Positions 25,660-34,585 of a DNA stretch of 64,000 nucleotides are shown here, piece after piece. The notes beneath the pieces were generated by a model that searched no databases, was not told where the DNA came from, and was given only the letters and a program-made list of their open reading frames with translations. The stretch comes from CAMBDS01 sp964355675 (lineage in GTDB: Bacteria > Electryoneota > AABM5-125-24 > Hatepunaeales > Hatepunaeaceae): assembly GCA_964355675.1 (NCBI GenBank), contig CAYHEC010000004.1:1-64000 (forward strand). The letters are read 5' to 3'. Position 1 is the stretch's first letter; each line of letters opens with the position of its first letter. The translations under genes and the position numbers were made by a program.

Positions 25660-26283
25660 TTAGTTATTGTTCCAATTTTGCTGTTCTACCAGCAGTTGTA
25701 ATATTTCCGGGTAAAATTGATGTTCGATTTCGAGCACCCTTGCGGCCAGCGATTCCGGAGTTTCGTTAGGATTTATCTTGATTTTTTTCTGTCCAATAAT
25801 AGCGCCGTTATCGTAAATTTCATCGACATAATGGACGGTCGCACCGGACTCAAGCTCGTTAGATGCAATCACCGCTTCATGAACATAATGACCGTACATT
25901 CCTTTTCCACCAAACTTTGGGAGCAGTGCTGGATGAATATTTACCATTCGTTTTGGATACGCTTTGATCACCGCTGGCGGAATTTTGCGCATATATCCGG
26001 CAAGAACAATCAAATCGACTTCATTCGCCCTTAGTAAGGCAAGCATTTCCGTGCTGAATTGTTCACCGGACACGTAGGATCCGCGATCTATGACCGCTGT
26101 TGGTATCTTGTGATCGAGGGCAACTTTAAGTCCGCCAGCCTCTGGATTGTTGGTGATGAGGAGGACGACTTCAGCGTAAAGTTTTCCCGCGGAGATCGCA
26201 TCAAGAATAGAAACGAAATTGCTCCCTTTTCCTGAAAGAAAGATGGCAAATTTAGGCAGTTTATTCAAAGAAAACTCGACCAT
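25660..26283 (-). CDS. purN: Phosphoribosylglycinamide formyltransferase
   Basis: 207 residues, transferring a formyl group from 10-formyl-THF to GAR. Motifs: SGKGSNFVSIL (about 19-29), LAGYMRKIPPAVI, and the active-site NIHPALLPKFGGKGMYG (Asn and His about 115-117), with SGATVHYVDEIYDNGAII further on. The ATG at 26283 is used, overlapping the LD-carboxypeptidase gene by 23 nt; no strong ribosome-binding site decides it. It abuts purH with no gap. Confidence 0.94.
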   Translation of the reverse strand: MVEFSLNKLPKFAIFLSGKGSNFVSILDAISAGKLYAEVVLLITNNPEAGGLKVALDHKIPTAVIDRGSYVSGEQFSTEMLALLRANEVDLIVLAGYMRKIPPAVIKAYPKRMVNIHPALLPKFGGKGMYGHYVHEAVIASNELESGATVHYVDEIYDNGAIIGQKKIKINPNETPESLAARVLEIEHQFYPEILQLLVEQQNWNNN

Positions 26284-27187
26284 TGGAATCAACATTTGAA
26301 TTAACACCAAACGGGAGAGTCAATCTGTCTTCAAAATGTCCATAGGGCATTCCCTGCCATATAGGAAAATTGAATTTATTGAGATGATGTTTCGCTGATT
26401 TAGTGGTAGATTCTGTAATGTTTTGCCCATCCATTATAAATGTTCCTAATATCACACCTTTCAAATCATTGCATGAGTTAGAATTAGCGAGTTGCCAAAA
26501 TAACCTGTCGATTCGATAGGGTGCTTCCCCGACATCCTCAAGACAGAGAATTACCCCTTTTAAATCAGGCAAGTGGGAGGTACCGATTAAAGAAGTCAGG
26601 ATCGAAAGGCAAATAGGTAAAAAAAGCCCTCGAATCTCACCAGAAATAACAGGTTCAAGGATAACTGAGTTAGAATGATCCAGTTTTAATGGCCCGCGCC
26701 AATTTTCCGAAATACTTGAAATAAATTGACGTTTTGCCAATGTATTGACAGGATTAACAAAACCATTGACGGCTTGAAGACCCGAAAAGCTTGCCCATCC
26801 TGTATTATGCCAGAGCGCTGTTTGAAAAGCCCCTATATCGCTAAAGCCGACGAAGATTTTCGGTGATTGGCACCTAATAAGATCCCAAGGCACAAGATGA
26901 AGCAACCTCTCTGATCCATATCCGCCACGACTGCAAATTATCGCACGAATTTTCTTGTCGGTAAAGGCCTCAACAAGATCCTCCACCCGGGATTCGTCGG
27001 ATCCGGCAAGGAATTCATCATTCTCATAAGCATGTCGCCCAATGTCAACGACATACCCCAAATCTTCAAGATAACTGACGGCGTTTGTAAGTGAATTTGG
27101 CGCGACGGGTCCTGCGGGCGAAATGATACGGATACGATCTCCCCTCGCAAGTAATGGTGGATTCTTGCCGGCAGAAAGCGTGTTCAT
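26261..27187 (-). CDS. LD-carboxypeptidase (MEROPS S66)
   Basis: 308 residues, serine peptidase family S66, which removes the terminal D-residue from murein tetrapeptides in recycling (related enzymes resist microcin C). GDRIRIISPAGP opens the fold. The putative triad is Ser in VGFSDIGAF (about 122), Glu in LCLEDVGEAPYRIDR (about 207) and His in YGHFEDRLTLPFG (about 287). No signal peptide, so cytoplasmic. The ATG at 27187 shares a base with the stop of the GWxTD gene (TGATG), so it is translationally coupled to it. Confidence 0.9.
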   Translation of the reverse strand: MNTLSAGKNPPLLARGDRIRIISPAGPVAPNSLTNAVSYLEDLGYVVDIGRHAYENDEFLAGSDESRVEDLVEAFTDKKIRAIICSRGGYGSERLLHLVPWDLIRCQSPKIFVGFSDIGAFQTALWHNTGWASFSGLQAVNGFVNPVNTLAKRQFISSISENWRGPLKLDHSNSVILEPVISGEIRGLFLPICLSILTSLIGTSHLPDLKGVILCLEDVGEAPYRIDRLFWQLANSNSCNDLKGVILGTFIMDGQNITESTTKSAKHHLNKFNFPIWQGMPYGHFEDRLTLPFGVNSNVDSNGRVFFE

Positions 27188-28467
27188 CACCAGACTGGAG
27201 TAACGAGTCTATAATCGCCGAATCCGTAATCATCTCGAAAGGTAAATCGTTTGCCAATATGATTATAATACCATATTTCGTATGGAGTTCCATCCTGTTC
27301 GAAGAGATTCCGCTCGACTTCGGATGGTTTACCATATAAAGCCAAAACGCGCCCTCTATCAGACTCCCACCCAGGGGTACTGCCGGAATAGTTTTCATTA
27401 GCATAACTTATTCGATTGTAATACTCAACCATCTTCCCATTGACTTTTTGAGCTTCGACCGGATAAATTTTGTTCCAGAAGTTGATGAATGCCTGTTCTC
27501 TATCCGAGACAAACTGGTTTCTCAGAGCCTCCATTTCCGCTTCGGAGGCGATATATTTTAACTGTTCGATGGATTCATCAAGATCACGGATCGTTCTGGG
27601 AAGGCCAGAAGAATTGACGTCAAAGAATTTCTCGCTAACAATACTGCTCCCATCTTGTGAGCAGGTCAAAGTAGCTTTGTACCGACCAAATTTCAACCCG
27701 GAAGCCGAGATCGGCATGGTATAAGTCGCCATACTTGTTCCGCCTATTAGCGCAAGACTGTCTTGAGCAACAACGATGTTATCGGAATCGGTTATTATTA
27801 AATTCGCTTGACATGGAATAAGTGTATTGGGTCGATTTATATCAAATAGTACGAAAACTTCGGCGATTTGTCCCTCAATTATGTCGCTGGGAATGGGCTG
27901 GATCGGCATTCTACTACCCGGCATTATTTCATTAGTCTTCATAAGCATTAATTCGGATAAAGCCAGACGGTCTGAAGATTTTGAGCTTAGAGTAATTTTC
28001 TTTTCTGCCTTTTCACGTCTATTTGATTCCCTATCGACAAGGATAATTACTATCGAATAATCACCAGAAGATTGCTCGATTGTAAAATTGCCGGTAAGAA
28101 AATCCCGGTGTGAATTGGTCTCTTCATATTTAGAGGTTTTCTTTTGCAAGGTAATGGTTTGTCGTTGAATTTCGCCTTTACCTGCTGATTCAATCGAGAG
28201 GCTTATATCAACGGAAGCTTGGAAGGTAGTTGAATCATATCTAACAAACTGGAGAAAATCGTTTACGACTTCAACAAAAACATCGATGCGACTTTGATCG
28301 GGATTATCACTTAGGCGTTGAACCAGTTGAACTTCAAAGCGAGGCTGGCCGAGCTGTTCTGGCGTAGTCCACTGAGGGCCGTCTGGCTCAATCGCCTGGG
28401 CGGTAAATGAACCAGATAGCAAGAATGCCACCAAGGCGAGTGTGTATTTATTTATCAAATAAGGCAT
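27187..28467 (-). CDS. GWxTD-domain exported protein
   Basis: 426 residues with signal peptide (YTLALVAFLLSGSFTAQAI). The C-terminal ~130 residues form a GWxTD-type domain: AFINFWNKIYPVE, ISYANENYSGSTPGWESDRGRVLALYGKPSEVERNLF and YEIWYYNHIGKRFTF. Here the name motif is GWESD. The domain occurs mainly in FCB-group and Acidobacteria-like genomes and its function is unknown to me. The middle section is Ig/beta-sandwich-like. It overlaps ftsY by 20 nt. Confidence 0.85.
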   Translation of the reverse strand: MPYLINKYTLALVAFLLSGSFTAQAIEPDGPQWTTPEQLGQPRFEVQLVQRLSDNPDQSRIDVFVEVVNDFLQFVRYDSTTFQASVDISLSIESAGKGEIQRQTITLQKKTSKYEETNSHRDFLTGNFTIEQSSGDYSIVIILVDRESNRREKAEKKITLSSKSSDRLALSELMLMKTNEIMPGSRMPIQPIPSDIIEGQIAEVFVLFDINRPNTLIPCQANLIITDSDNIVVAQDSLALIGGTSMATYTMPISASGLKFGRYKATLTCSQDGSSIVSEKFFDVNSSGLPRTIRDLDESIEQLKYIASEAEMEALRNQFVSDREQAFINFWNKIYPVEAQKVNGKMVEYYNRISYANENYSGSTPGWESDRGRVLALYGKPSEVERNLFEQDGTPYEIWYYNHIGKRFTFRDDYGFGDYRLVTPVW

Positions 28468-29362
28468 TTAAGTAAGATTCGCTATCAAAAGGTTGAATAT
28501 CATCAATACCTTCTCCAAGTCCAATAAATTCAACGGGGATGCCGAGTTCTTTTCTGATCGGTATGATAATGCCGCCTCGCGCAGTTCCATCCAATTTAGT
28601 AACTACTAATCCAGTAACACCTGCGGAGGCATCGAATCCCCTCGCTTGCGAGAGACCATTCTGACCGGTAGTCGCGTCCAGAACGAGCAACACTTCGTGG
28701 GGAGCCTGAGAATCGAAGCGGGAGAGCACCTTTTTGACCTTCGCGAGTTCGTCCATCAAATTCTTCTTGGCTTGAAGTCTGCCGGCGGTGTCGATTATCA
28801 GAACGTCATCACCACGCGCAATTGCAGACTGATAGGCGTCGAAGGCGACGGCGGCCGGATCTGCGCCGTCGTTCTGTCTGATAAACCTTGCACCTGACCT
28901 TTTGGCCCACTCTTCTAATTGTTCGACAGCCGCGGCACGAAAAGTGTCAGCGGCGGCAATTACTGTTCGTTTGTTCTGTGTGGCAAAAAAATGCGCCAAT
29001 TTACCTGCAGTGGTAGTTTTACCGGAGCCATTGACACCCACCATCAAGATCACCCAGGGTTTTTGAGTGAATCGATGATTATTACGTTCTCCCCCACCGT
29101 CAAGAGTCAATTTGAGGGCATCGATTAGCAGTTTTTGAGGATTTGCTTGATCATTGGATTCAGTATAGCGATCACGATTACGAATTTTATCAATCAATTC
29201 GGTCGTAACACTCACACCGATGTCTGCTTCAAGCAGGATTTCCTCTAATTCTTCGAGAGTATCCTCATCGATCTTGCCACGACCAAAAACGGCGGAAATT
29301 TTCTGAACAGTCAGGGTTCTTGTTCGAGCAAGCCCGGATCTCAGCTTATCTAAAAAACCCAT
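28448..29362 (-). CDS. ftsY: Signal recognition particle receptor FtsY
   Basis: 304 residues: a short N domain (about 1-95) and the SRP GTPase G domain with P-loop GVNGSGKTTTAGKLA (about 109-123), DTFRAAAVEQL (139-149), DTAGR (191-195), TKLDGTARGG (about 255) and GLGEGIDDIQPFD at the end. There is no long acidic A domain, as in many non-enteric bacteria. It directs SRP-bound ribosomes to the inner membrane. It lies 5 nt after nadK. Confidence 0.97.
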   Translation of the reverse strand: MGFLDKLRSGLARTRTLTVQKISAVFGRGKIDEDTLEELEEILLEADIGVSVTTELIDKIRNRDRYTESNDQANPQKLLIDALKLTLDGGGERNNHRFTQKPWVILMVGVNGSGKTTTAGKLAHFFATQNKRTVIAAADTFRAAAVEQLEEWAKRSGARFIRQNDGADPAAVAFDAYQSAIARGDDVLIIDTAGRLQAKKNLMDELAKVKKVLSRFDSQAPHEVLLVLDATTGQNGLSQARGFDASAGVTGLVVTKLDGTARGGIIIPIRKELGIPVEFIGLGEGIDDIQPFDSESYLNALFDK

Positions 29363-29367
29363 CTGGA

Positions 29368-30225
29368 TTATACTTCCATCTGACTGCGCCAGCGAAGCTT
29401 GGTTCGCAGGGCAATATAAAAAGATGACTCTTCGAAGCAGACAACTTTTGTGACGAAGGGAGCTTTTTCGATGTGCACCTTTCCTCCGCTCTTGATCTCT
29501 AGTACCTGTTGACCATCGACGGCGAGTAAAAAGGTTCCGAACTCACTGAAAGCGGTGATACTTAAATGTCTATCTTGCGAAAGGACGAGCGGTCTGTTGG
29601 CGAGAGTGTGGGGGCAGATGGGTACGACAATGATTCCCCCAAAGCTTGGTTCAAGGATGGGGCCGCCTGCTGATAAAGAATAGCCGGTTGAACCTGTTGG
29701 AGTAGAGATTATCAATCCATCGGAATTGAATAGGTTTATAAATTCGCCATCGACATGTGTTTCGATATTGATAGTGCGGGCAAATCCGCCTTTATCAATG
29801 ACTACATCATTAAGGGCTATAAATTGTGTTTCGTCTCCATCAGCCTTTGCGATCAGCATCATGCGTTCCTGGAGACGATAATTTCCGTTTTGAAGGTCGA
29901 GAATTTTTTCTCTCAACATATCCGGATTCACTTCGGCAAGATAGCCAAATCCACCGAGATTGATGCCAATAATTGGAATTTGACATGGTGCAATGGACCT
30001 TGCACTCTGAAGAAAAGTACCATCGCCTCCAAATGATAGAATAAAATCGACATTTTTGCCAAGTTCTGATGCAGGTAAGTTCTTGAGTGAATAATCATTT
30101 ATAAATGCAAGAACGTCTGAAGCGACCAGATATGAGATCGAACGTTCATCAAGCCATTTTAAAAATGGTCGAAGAACTTCTACAATCATCGGCTTACCAG
30201 TATTAGCTATGACGCCGAGCCGCAT
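29368..30225 (-). CDS. nadK: NAD kinase
   Basis: 285 residues. Makes NADP from NAD and ATP (or polyphosphate). FGGDGTFLQSAR (about 70-81) is the GGDG catalytic motif and NSDGLIISTPTGSTGYSLSAGGPIL (about 167-191) the substrate-binding signature. No fusion or truncation. It is 3 nt after dxs; NADPH feeds the MEP pathway, though the pairing may be incidental. Confidence 0.96.
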   Translation of the reverse strand: MRLGVIANTGKPMIVEVLRPFLKWLDERSISYLVASDVLAFINDYSLKNLPASELGKNVDFILSFGGDGTFLQSARSIAPCQIPIIGINLGGFGYLAEVNPDMLREKILDLQNGNYRLQERMMLIAKADGDETQFIALNDVVIDKGGFARTINIETHVDGEFINLFNSDGLIISTPTGSTGYSLSAGGPILEPSFGGIIVVPICPHTLANRPLVLSQDRHLSITAFSEFGTFLLAVDGQQVLEIKSGGKVHIEKAPFVTKVVCFEESSFYIALRTKLRWRSQMEV

Positions 30226-30228
30226 CGG

Positions 30229-32163
30229 TTAATCCTCGATTCCGACTTGTTGGAGTAAGCGTTTGATAACAGTGTGCTTGGGACGGAAGAATTCGAGACA
30301 TTCAGACTTGAGTTCGATTGCATCGAGTCTTGCGTCCTCCAACAGATTCTTTCGGTCACCATGAGTTATGAATCTATCAGGCAAGCCCAGTCGTTTCATT
30401 TGGACCGGCAATTCGTTGTCGGAGATGAATTCCAGCAGTGCTGAACCAATCCCTCCCATCAATTGATTCTCTTCAATCGATAACCATTTGTCGTGCATGG
30501 CAGACAGATTCAGCAAGTAGTCGCTGTGTAGCGGCTTAACACATCGGAGATCGACCAGAGATAGATTTAGCAATCCTGCATGGTTCAATTCACTTAAAAC
30601 ATTGTAGAGATCTTCGAGAAGTGGTCCTGAAGAGATCACAACACCATCATCACCGGAAAGAAGCATTTCAGGGCAAGTCACATCGCTTGAAGGATCAATG
30701 CTATCAATGAATTTTGCTGACTTCCCGCGCGGGAACCTGATCGCGGTAGATCCCGTGAGTTTGGATAAAGATGCCCGAAGCATTGTTCTTAACTGGGATG
30801 AATTGCGTGGAATGAGAATCCTTAAGCCCGGAATTGCCCGCATAAATGAGATATCGAAGGTACCATGATGAGTTGGTCCGTCTTCACCAACGAGACCGAC
30901 TCGATCAACTCCAAATACTACGGATAATTCTTGGAGGGCAATATCGTGTATAAGTTGATCGTAAGCACGTTGAAAAAAAGTGGAGTATATTGCAACGACG
31001 GGTTTAAAGCCTTGAGTAGCAAGGCCGGCGGCAAAAGTCAAGGCGTGTTGTTCGGCGATTCCGACATCGAAGCAACGGCATGGTAAGGTCTTTTGAAAAT
31101 CTGCTAAGGCACTACCCTCAATCATCGCCGGAGTAATGGCGACGATTTTATCATCTTCAATAGCCAGTTTGAGTAGTTCATCTGAAAAATGGGCGGAATA
31201 GGTCAGATCGCCTTTACTTCCTTTTATCGGACCTGTTTTTGGATTGAATTCGCTGACGCCATGAAGATTGAGCGAATCATTTTCAGCATATTCGTAGCCT
31301 TTTCCTTTCTCGGTTAAGAGATGGATCACTACAGGACCTGGTAGATCTCGCAACCACGCAAACATTTTCACCATATCCGGAAGATTATGGCCGTCGATTG
31401 GACCCACATATCGAAAACCAAGCCTTTCGAACCAAATACCCGGTATCAACATTGCCCGGATGCCTGCATCGACGCCGTGGAGAGCTTTACGAAGTTGTGA
31501 CCCTTGCGGAAGTTTACCGGTAAGTTGCCACATAGTGTCTTTGAGTTTTTCAAATCGTGGGTCAGACCTGATACTTGCCAAATGCAATGATAATGCACCG
31601 ACATTGGGCGAGATTGCCATTCGGTTGTCATTTAAGACGACAGTGATATCTCGTCCTTCTGACCCAGCGTTATTCAGGCCTTCGAATGCCAATCCGCCAG
31701 TCATTCCACCATCACCAATAACAGCAACGACTTTATGGTTCAATCTGGCAAGGTCACGAGCGACGGCCATGCCAAGAGCGGCCGAGATGGAAGTTGACGA
31801 GTGCCCGGCGCCAAATGCGTCGTAAGGACTTTCATCACGTCTTGGAAATCCAGCAATTCCTCCATACTTACGATTTGTGTGGAATCGAGAAAATCTGCCA
31901 GTAAGAATCTTATGAACGTAGGCTTGAGCGCCTACATCCCAAACAATCTGATCTTTGGGAGTATTATATGTATAGTGAATAGCTAATGTTAACTCAACCG
32001 CTCCGAGATTTGATCCGAGATGACCTCCAGTTTGAGCAACAGTTTCAATTAAAAAGTGTCGTATTTCAGTCGATAGTAACTCGAGGTCAATAATAGACAG
32101 TTTTTTCAGATCGAGTGGTGAATTAATTTTGGAGAGGAGAGGGTATCGGGAAGATTCAGGCAA
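30229..32163 (-). CDS. dxs: 1-deoxy-D-xylulose-5-phosphate synthase
   Basis: 644 residues, first enzyme of the MEP isoprenoid pathway; condenses pyruvate and glyceraldehyde 3-phosphate with thiamine diphosphate. FGAGHSSTSISAALG and the TPP/Mg site VIGDGGMTGGLAFEGLNNAG (about 145-164, metal Asn in LNDNRMAIS) are in the N-terminal domain. The transketolase-like central domain has DVGIAEQHALTFAAGLA and the GPTHHGTFD loop. Length is normal. It overlaps xseB by 8 nt, the common xseB-dxs arrangement. Confidence 0.97.
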   Translation of the reverse strand: MPESSRYPLLSKINSPLDLKKLSIIDLELLSTEIRHFLIETVAQTGGHLGSNLGAVELTLAIHYTYNTPKDQIVWDVGAQAYVHKILTGRFSRFHTNRKYGGIAGFPRRDESPYDAFGAGHSSTSISAALGMAVARDLARLNHKVVAVIGDGGMTGGLAFEGLNNAGSEGRDITVVLNDNRMAISPNVGALSLHLASIRSDPRFEKLKDTMWQLTGKLPQGSQLRKALHGVDAGIRAMLIPGIWFERLGFRYVGPIDGHNLPDMVKMFAWLRDLPGPVVIHLLTEKGKGYEYAENDSLNLHGVSEFNPKTGPIKGSKGDLTYSAHFSDELLKLAIEDDKIVAITPAMIEGSALADFQKTLPCRCFDVGIAEQHALTFAAGLATQGFKPVVAIYSTFFQRAYDQLIHDIALQELSVVFGVDRVGLVGEDGPTHHGTFDISFMRAIPGLRILIPRNSSQLRTMLRASLSKLTGSTAIRFPRGKSAKFIDSIDPSSDVTCPEMLLSGDDGVVISSGPLLEDLYNVLSELNHAGLLNLSLVDLRCVKPLHSDYLLNLSAMHDKWLSIEENQLMGGIGSALLEFISDNELPVQMKRLGLPDRFITHGDRKNLLEDARLDAIELKSECLEFFRPKHTVIKRLLQQVGIED

Positions 32164-32386
32164 GGGTCACCTCTTCAGTTATCACGCCGTCTCTGCCGCT
32201 CTTGATAACGTGAATTCTGCGTTCGGCATCGTCTAACAATTTCTGACAATGAGCCAACAGGAGTTGCCCTTCTTCAAACAACTTGAACGAAGTTTCAAGA
32301 GGAGTGGAGGAATCCTCGAGCTTACGAGAAATTTCCTCTAATCGACGATAAGCGTCTTCAAAGGTAACTATAGACAATTCATTCAT
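32156..32386 (-). CDS. xseB: Exodeoxyribonuclease VII small subunit
   Basis: 76 residues, a two-helix protein with the family pattern FEDAYRRLEEISRKLEDSS...LETSFKLFEEGQLLLAHCQKLL. It coats the long helix of XseA to regulate the nuclease. It is 10 nt downstream of xseA. Confidence 0.93.
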   Translation of the reverse strand: MNELSIVTFEDAYRRLEEISRKLEDSSTPLETSFKLFEEGQLLLAHCQKLLDDAERRIHVIKSGRDGVITEEVTLA

Positions 32387-32396
32387 TTACTAAGAA

Positions 32397-33659
32397 TTAT
32401 TCCTCAATCTCATCAACGGTAACGGTTGCTCCCCCAGAAGCGAAAAGCAGATTCAGATGTTCCCCGATCGATAAATTTCCGCTGTTTCTGACAAGTGTTC
32501 CATCGGTTTTTCGGATGATTCCGTAGCCACGCGAGAGTACAGATCGTGGCGAGAGTGCGCCAATTTGTCCTGACATGGATGTAAGAGCCGCCTGTCGAGA
32601 TTTAATTGTTCGCTCCAGAGCCGATTCATTTCGTCTGGCGATCTCATCAAGTTTCAAACGTTCGTCGCTAATTCTTCCGGGCAGACGTTTAAAGCTGTAA
32701 CTCTGAGTAATTCTCGCCAGCCTCTCCTTCCACAGGGTTAGGAGCCGACTAAGCTGAGCAAACAGAGACGCATTTCGACCGTCGAGCGTTTCGAGCAATT
32801 CTTTCCGGTCTGGAACAACCAACGCGGCGGCTCCGGTTGGTGTTGGAGCACGAAGATCGGCGGCCAGATCGCTTAGCGTGAAGTCAACCTCGTGGCCGAC
32901 CGCGGAGATAATAGGGATTATTGATCTGGCAATGGCCCGAACAACTACTTCCTCGTTAAATGCCCAAAGGTCTTCCAAAGATCCTCCACCCCGACCGATG
33001 ATAATTACATCCACCAGCCTTTCGCGATTGTAAAGATCGATAGCGTCGGAAATTTGGGAGGCAGATCCCTCGCCCTGTACAGCAACTGGAATCAAGAACA
33101 GTTTTGCGGGTGGAAAACGAGTGGTGATTCCCCAAGCCAGATCGTGAATAACCGCCCCGGTCGGAGACGTAACGATACCGATTCGTTTTGGAAAGCGAGG
33201 CAGTATTTTTTTTCGCGAGGAGTCAAACAATCCTTCAGAGGTAAGTCTGCTTTTTAATAGTTCGAAGGCAACCTGAAGAGACCCTATCCCAGCCAAAACC
33301 AGATTTTGAACATCAAACTGATATTTTCCAGCCTGCTCCCAAACAGTAACTCGACCGTAAACCCGGACTTTAACACCATCTTGGAATGTGACGCCTGCAG
33401 AAGGTCGGGTACGCCACATCACGGCGGAAATTTGAGCGGCTTCATCTTTAAGTGTGAAGTAACGATGTCCGGAGGAATGGAGTTTGAAATTCGATATCTC
33501 ACCCTCCAGCCAAAGCAATGGAAGCCCGTCTTCAATTACTCGCTTTACTTGTCCTGACAGACGGCTAACAGTCCAGATTTCGTCTTTTGGTCGCTCCTCA
33601 ACGCTTGGAGAAAGACGATTAAAGAGATCGTCTGATGATGTGTCGGGCGATTTCTTCAT
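32397..33659 (-). CDS. xseA: Exodeoxyribonuclease VII large subunit
   Basis: 420 residues. N-terminal OB fold (WTVSRLSGQVKRVIEDGLPLLWLEGEIS, about 29-56), catalytic core with GIVTSPTGAVIHDL, IIIGRGGGSLEDLWAFNEE (about 217-235) and AVGHEVDFTLSDLAADLRAPTPTGAA (about 253-278), then a long coiled coil and a C-terminal domain with RGYGIIRKTDG. It degrades single-stranded DNA. Its only Met start lies inside the upstream phosphodiesterase gene (41-nt overlap). Confidence 0.96.
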   Translation of the reverse strand: MKKSPDTSSDDLFNRLSPSVEERPKDEIWTVSRLSGQVKRVIEDGLPLLWLEGEISNFKLHSSGHRYFTLKDEAAQISAVMWRTRPSAGVTFQDGVKVRVYGRVTVWEQAGKYQFDVQNLVLAGIGSLQVAFELLKSRLTSEGLFDSSRKKILPRFPKRIGIVTSPTGAVIHDLAWGITTRFPPAKLFLIPVAVQGEGSASQISDAIDLYNRERLVDVIIIGRGGGSLEDLWAFNEEVVVRAIARSIIPIISAVGHEVDFTLSDLAADLRAPTPTGAAALVVPDRKELLETLDGRNASLFAQLSRLLTLWKERLARITQSYSFKRLPGRISDERLKLDEIARRNESALERTIKSRQAALTSMSGQIGALSPRSVLSRGYGIIRKTDGTLVRNSGNLSIGEHLNLLFASGGATVTVDEIEE

Positions 33660-34149
33660 TGCCTGATTGTGGTATCGTCAGTATTCGGCATTCCAGTTCC
33701 ATTTCGGTTATTTTGATAATGGCATAGGAGCCCGCATTACTACTTCTTGGCGACGAGAGGCTACCTGGATTGAGCAGAACCACATCTCTTGATACTTCGA
33801 GAATAGGAATATGGCTGTGTCCAAATACGATCAAATCCAATCGTGAAAACTGTGACCTTGCATAGGCGGGCACATCTTCGGGGGCGCCATGACCGTGAAT
33901 TACGCCGAAACTCCACCCCAAATATTTCAGTTGTGTTTTCTCCGGCAATTTAGAAGTCAGAAATCCTGAATCCATGTTTCCACGCACTCCAGCGACCGGA
34001 GCTATCGCTTCAAGTCCCATCAGATAATCGTCTCCAGTAATATCGCCTGCATGAATTATCAAATCCAGACTTCCTGTCATTTCCGTGAGGAAACGAGGAA
34101 TGTCAGACCGTGAATTCGCATGAGAATCAGCCAGAGCAAGAATATTCAT
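33619..34149 (-). CDS. YfcE/MJ0936-type phosphodiesterase
   Basis: 176 residues, calcineurin-like metallophosphoesterase. Metal-ligand motifs in order: ALADSHANS (about 5-13), IHAGDITGDD (about 34-43), GVRGNMDS (about 57-64), IHGHG (about 84-88) and FGHSHIP (about 114-120). The start at 34149 is where the first metal motif begins four residues in; an in-frame extension up to 34251 adds unrelated sequence. It overlaps xseA by 41 nt. The physiological substrate is unknown. Confidence 0.88.
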   Translation of the reverse strand: MNILALADSHANSRSDIPRFLTEMTGSLDLIIHAGDITGDDYLMGLEAIAPVAGVRGNMDSGFLTSKLPEKTQLKYLGWSFGVIHGHGAPEDVPAYARSQFSRLDLIVFGHSHIPILEVSRDVVLLNPGSLSSPRSSNAGSYAIIKITEMELECRILTIPQSGNEEIARHIIRRSL

Positions 34150-34451
34150 CGAATTATGAATAATCGGATTAATTGAAGGTGAGAATAGTGCCACATTCCA
34201 AGTCGCATGTATGAGGTCACTAATGATGTGCCGTGAAGTGTACTCACGCAACCGCTAAGCGTAGTATTATACACTATTGGCATCGTAATGTGAGGCACAT
34301 CGACATCACGCGTTAAGGCTCGTTTGAATGTAAATTGATATAACCCTGTATTTCAAAGGTTGTATTCTTTAATCTAATCGGCTTGGAAATTCGATGATGT
34401 CAGACAACATTTCCAATATAACGGCGCGAAATTGGATTTCGCGCCGTTATA
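34150..34451. other. Gene-poor stretch between the phosphodiesterase and the 31-residue basic protein
   Basis: About 300 bp with no convincing gene. On the minus strand a consensus TATAAT occurs at 34266-34271, about 115 nt before the phosphodiesterase ATG. No clear -35 box sits at the right distance, so it is only a weak promoter candidate for the operon running to purH. The right end holds the hairpin at 34418-34450. Confidence 0.4.
34418..34450 (-). terminator. Strong hairpin, likely terminator of the LysM-HU-COX24 unit
   Basis: ATAACGGCGCGAAAT and ATTTCGCGCCGTTAT form a perfect 15-bp stem with a 3-nt loop, starting one base after the stop codon of the 31-residue gene. The downstream U-run is poor (ATATTGG), so it may be a terminator or a 3' stabiliser. 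Confidence 0.65.
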
Positions 34452-34547
34452 CTAACGAGCTTTCTTCTTATGACGATTCTTCCGTAGCCGTTTTTTTCTT
34501 TTGTGAGTAGCCATTTTATGGCGTTTTCTTTTTTTACCGCAGGGCAA
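34452..34547 (-). CDS. 31-residue AURKAIP1/COX24 (mS38/bS22-like) basic protein
   Basis: A TTG-started gene of 31 codons, preceded five bases upstream by an AGAGG ribosome-binding site. The product is extremely basic: (M)PCGKKRKRHKMATHKRKK followed by RLRKNRHKKKAR. The pattern matches the COX24/AURKAIP1 domain, known as mitochondrial ribosomal protein mS38 and as a small-subunit protein in some bacteria. A shorter version from the internal ATG would be 20 residues, but would cut the conserved GKKRKRHK start. It is 38 nt after the HU gene and followed by a strong hairpin. The family assignment is from pattern memory. Confidence 0.75.
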   Translation of the reverse strand: MPCGKKRKRHKMATHKRKKRLRKNRHKKKAR

Positions 34548-34585
34548 AGCAGCCTCTTAGATTGTTATTTGTGGTTGATGTATGA

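Noticed and set aside
34150..34251. Upstream extension of the phosphodiesterase
   Set aside because: The metal-binding motif ALADSH begins at the fifth codon from the 34149 ATG, the usual family start; the extra 34 codons resemble nothing.
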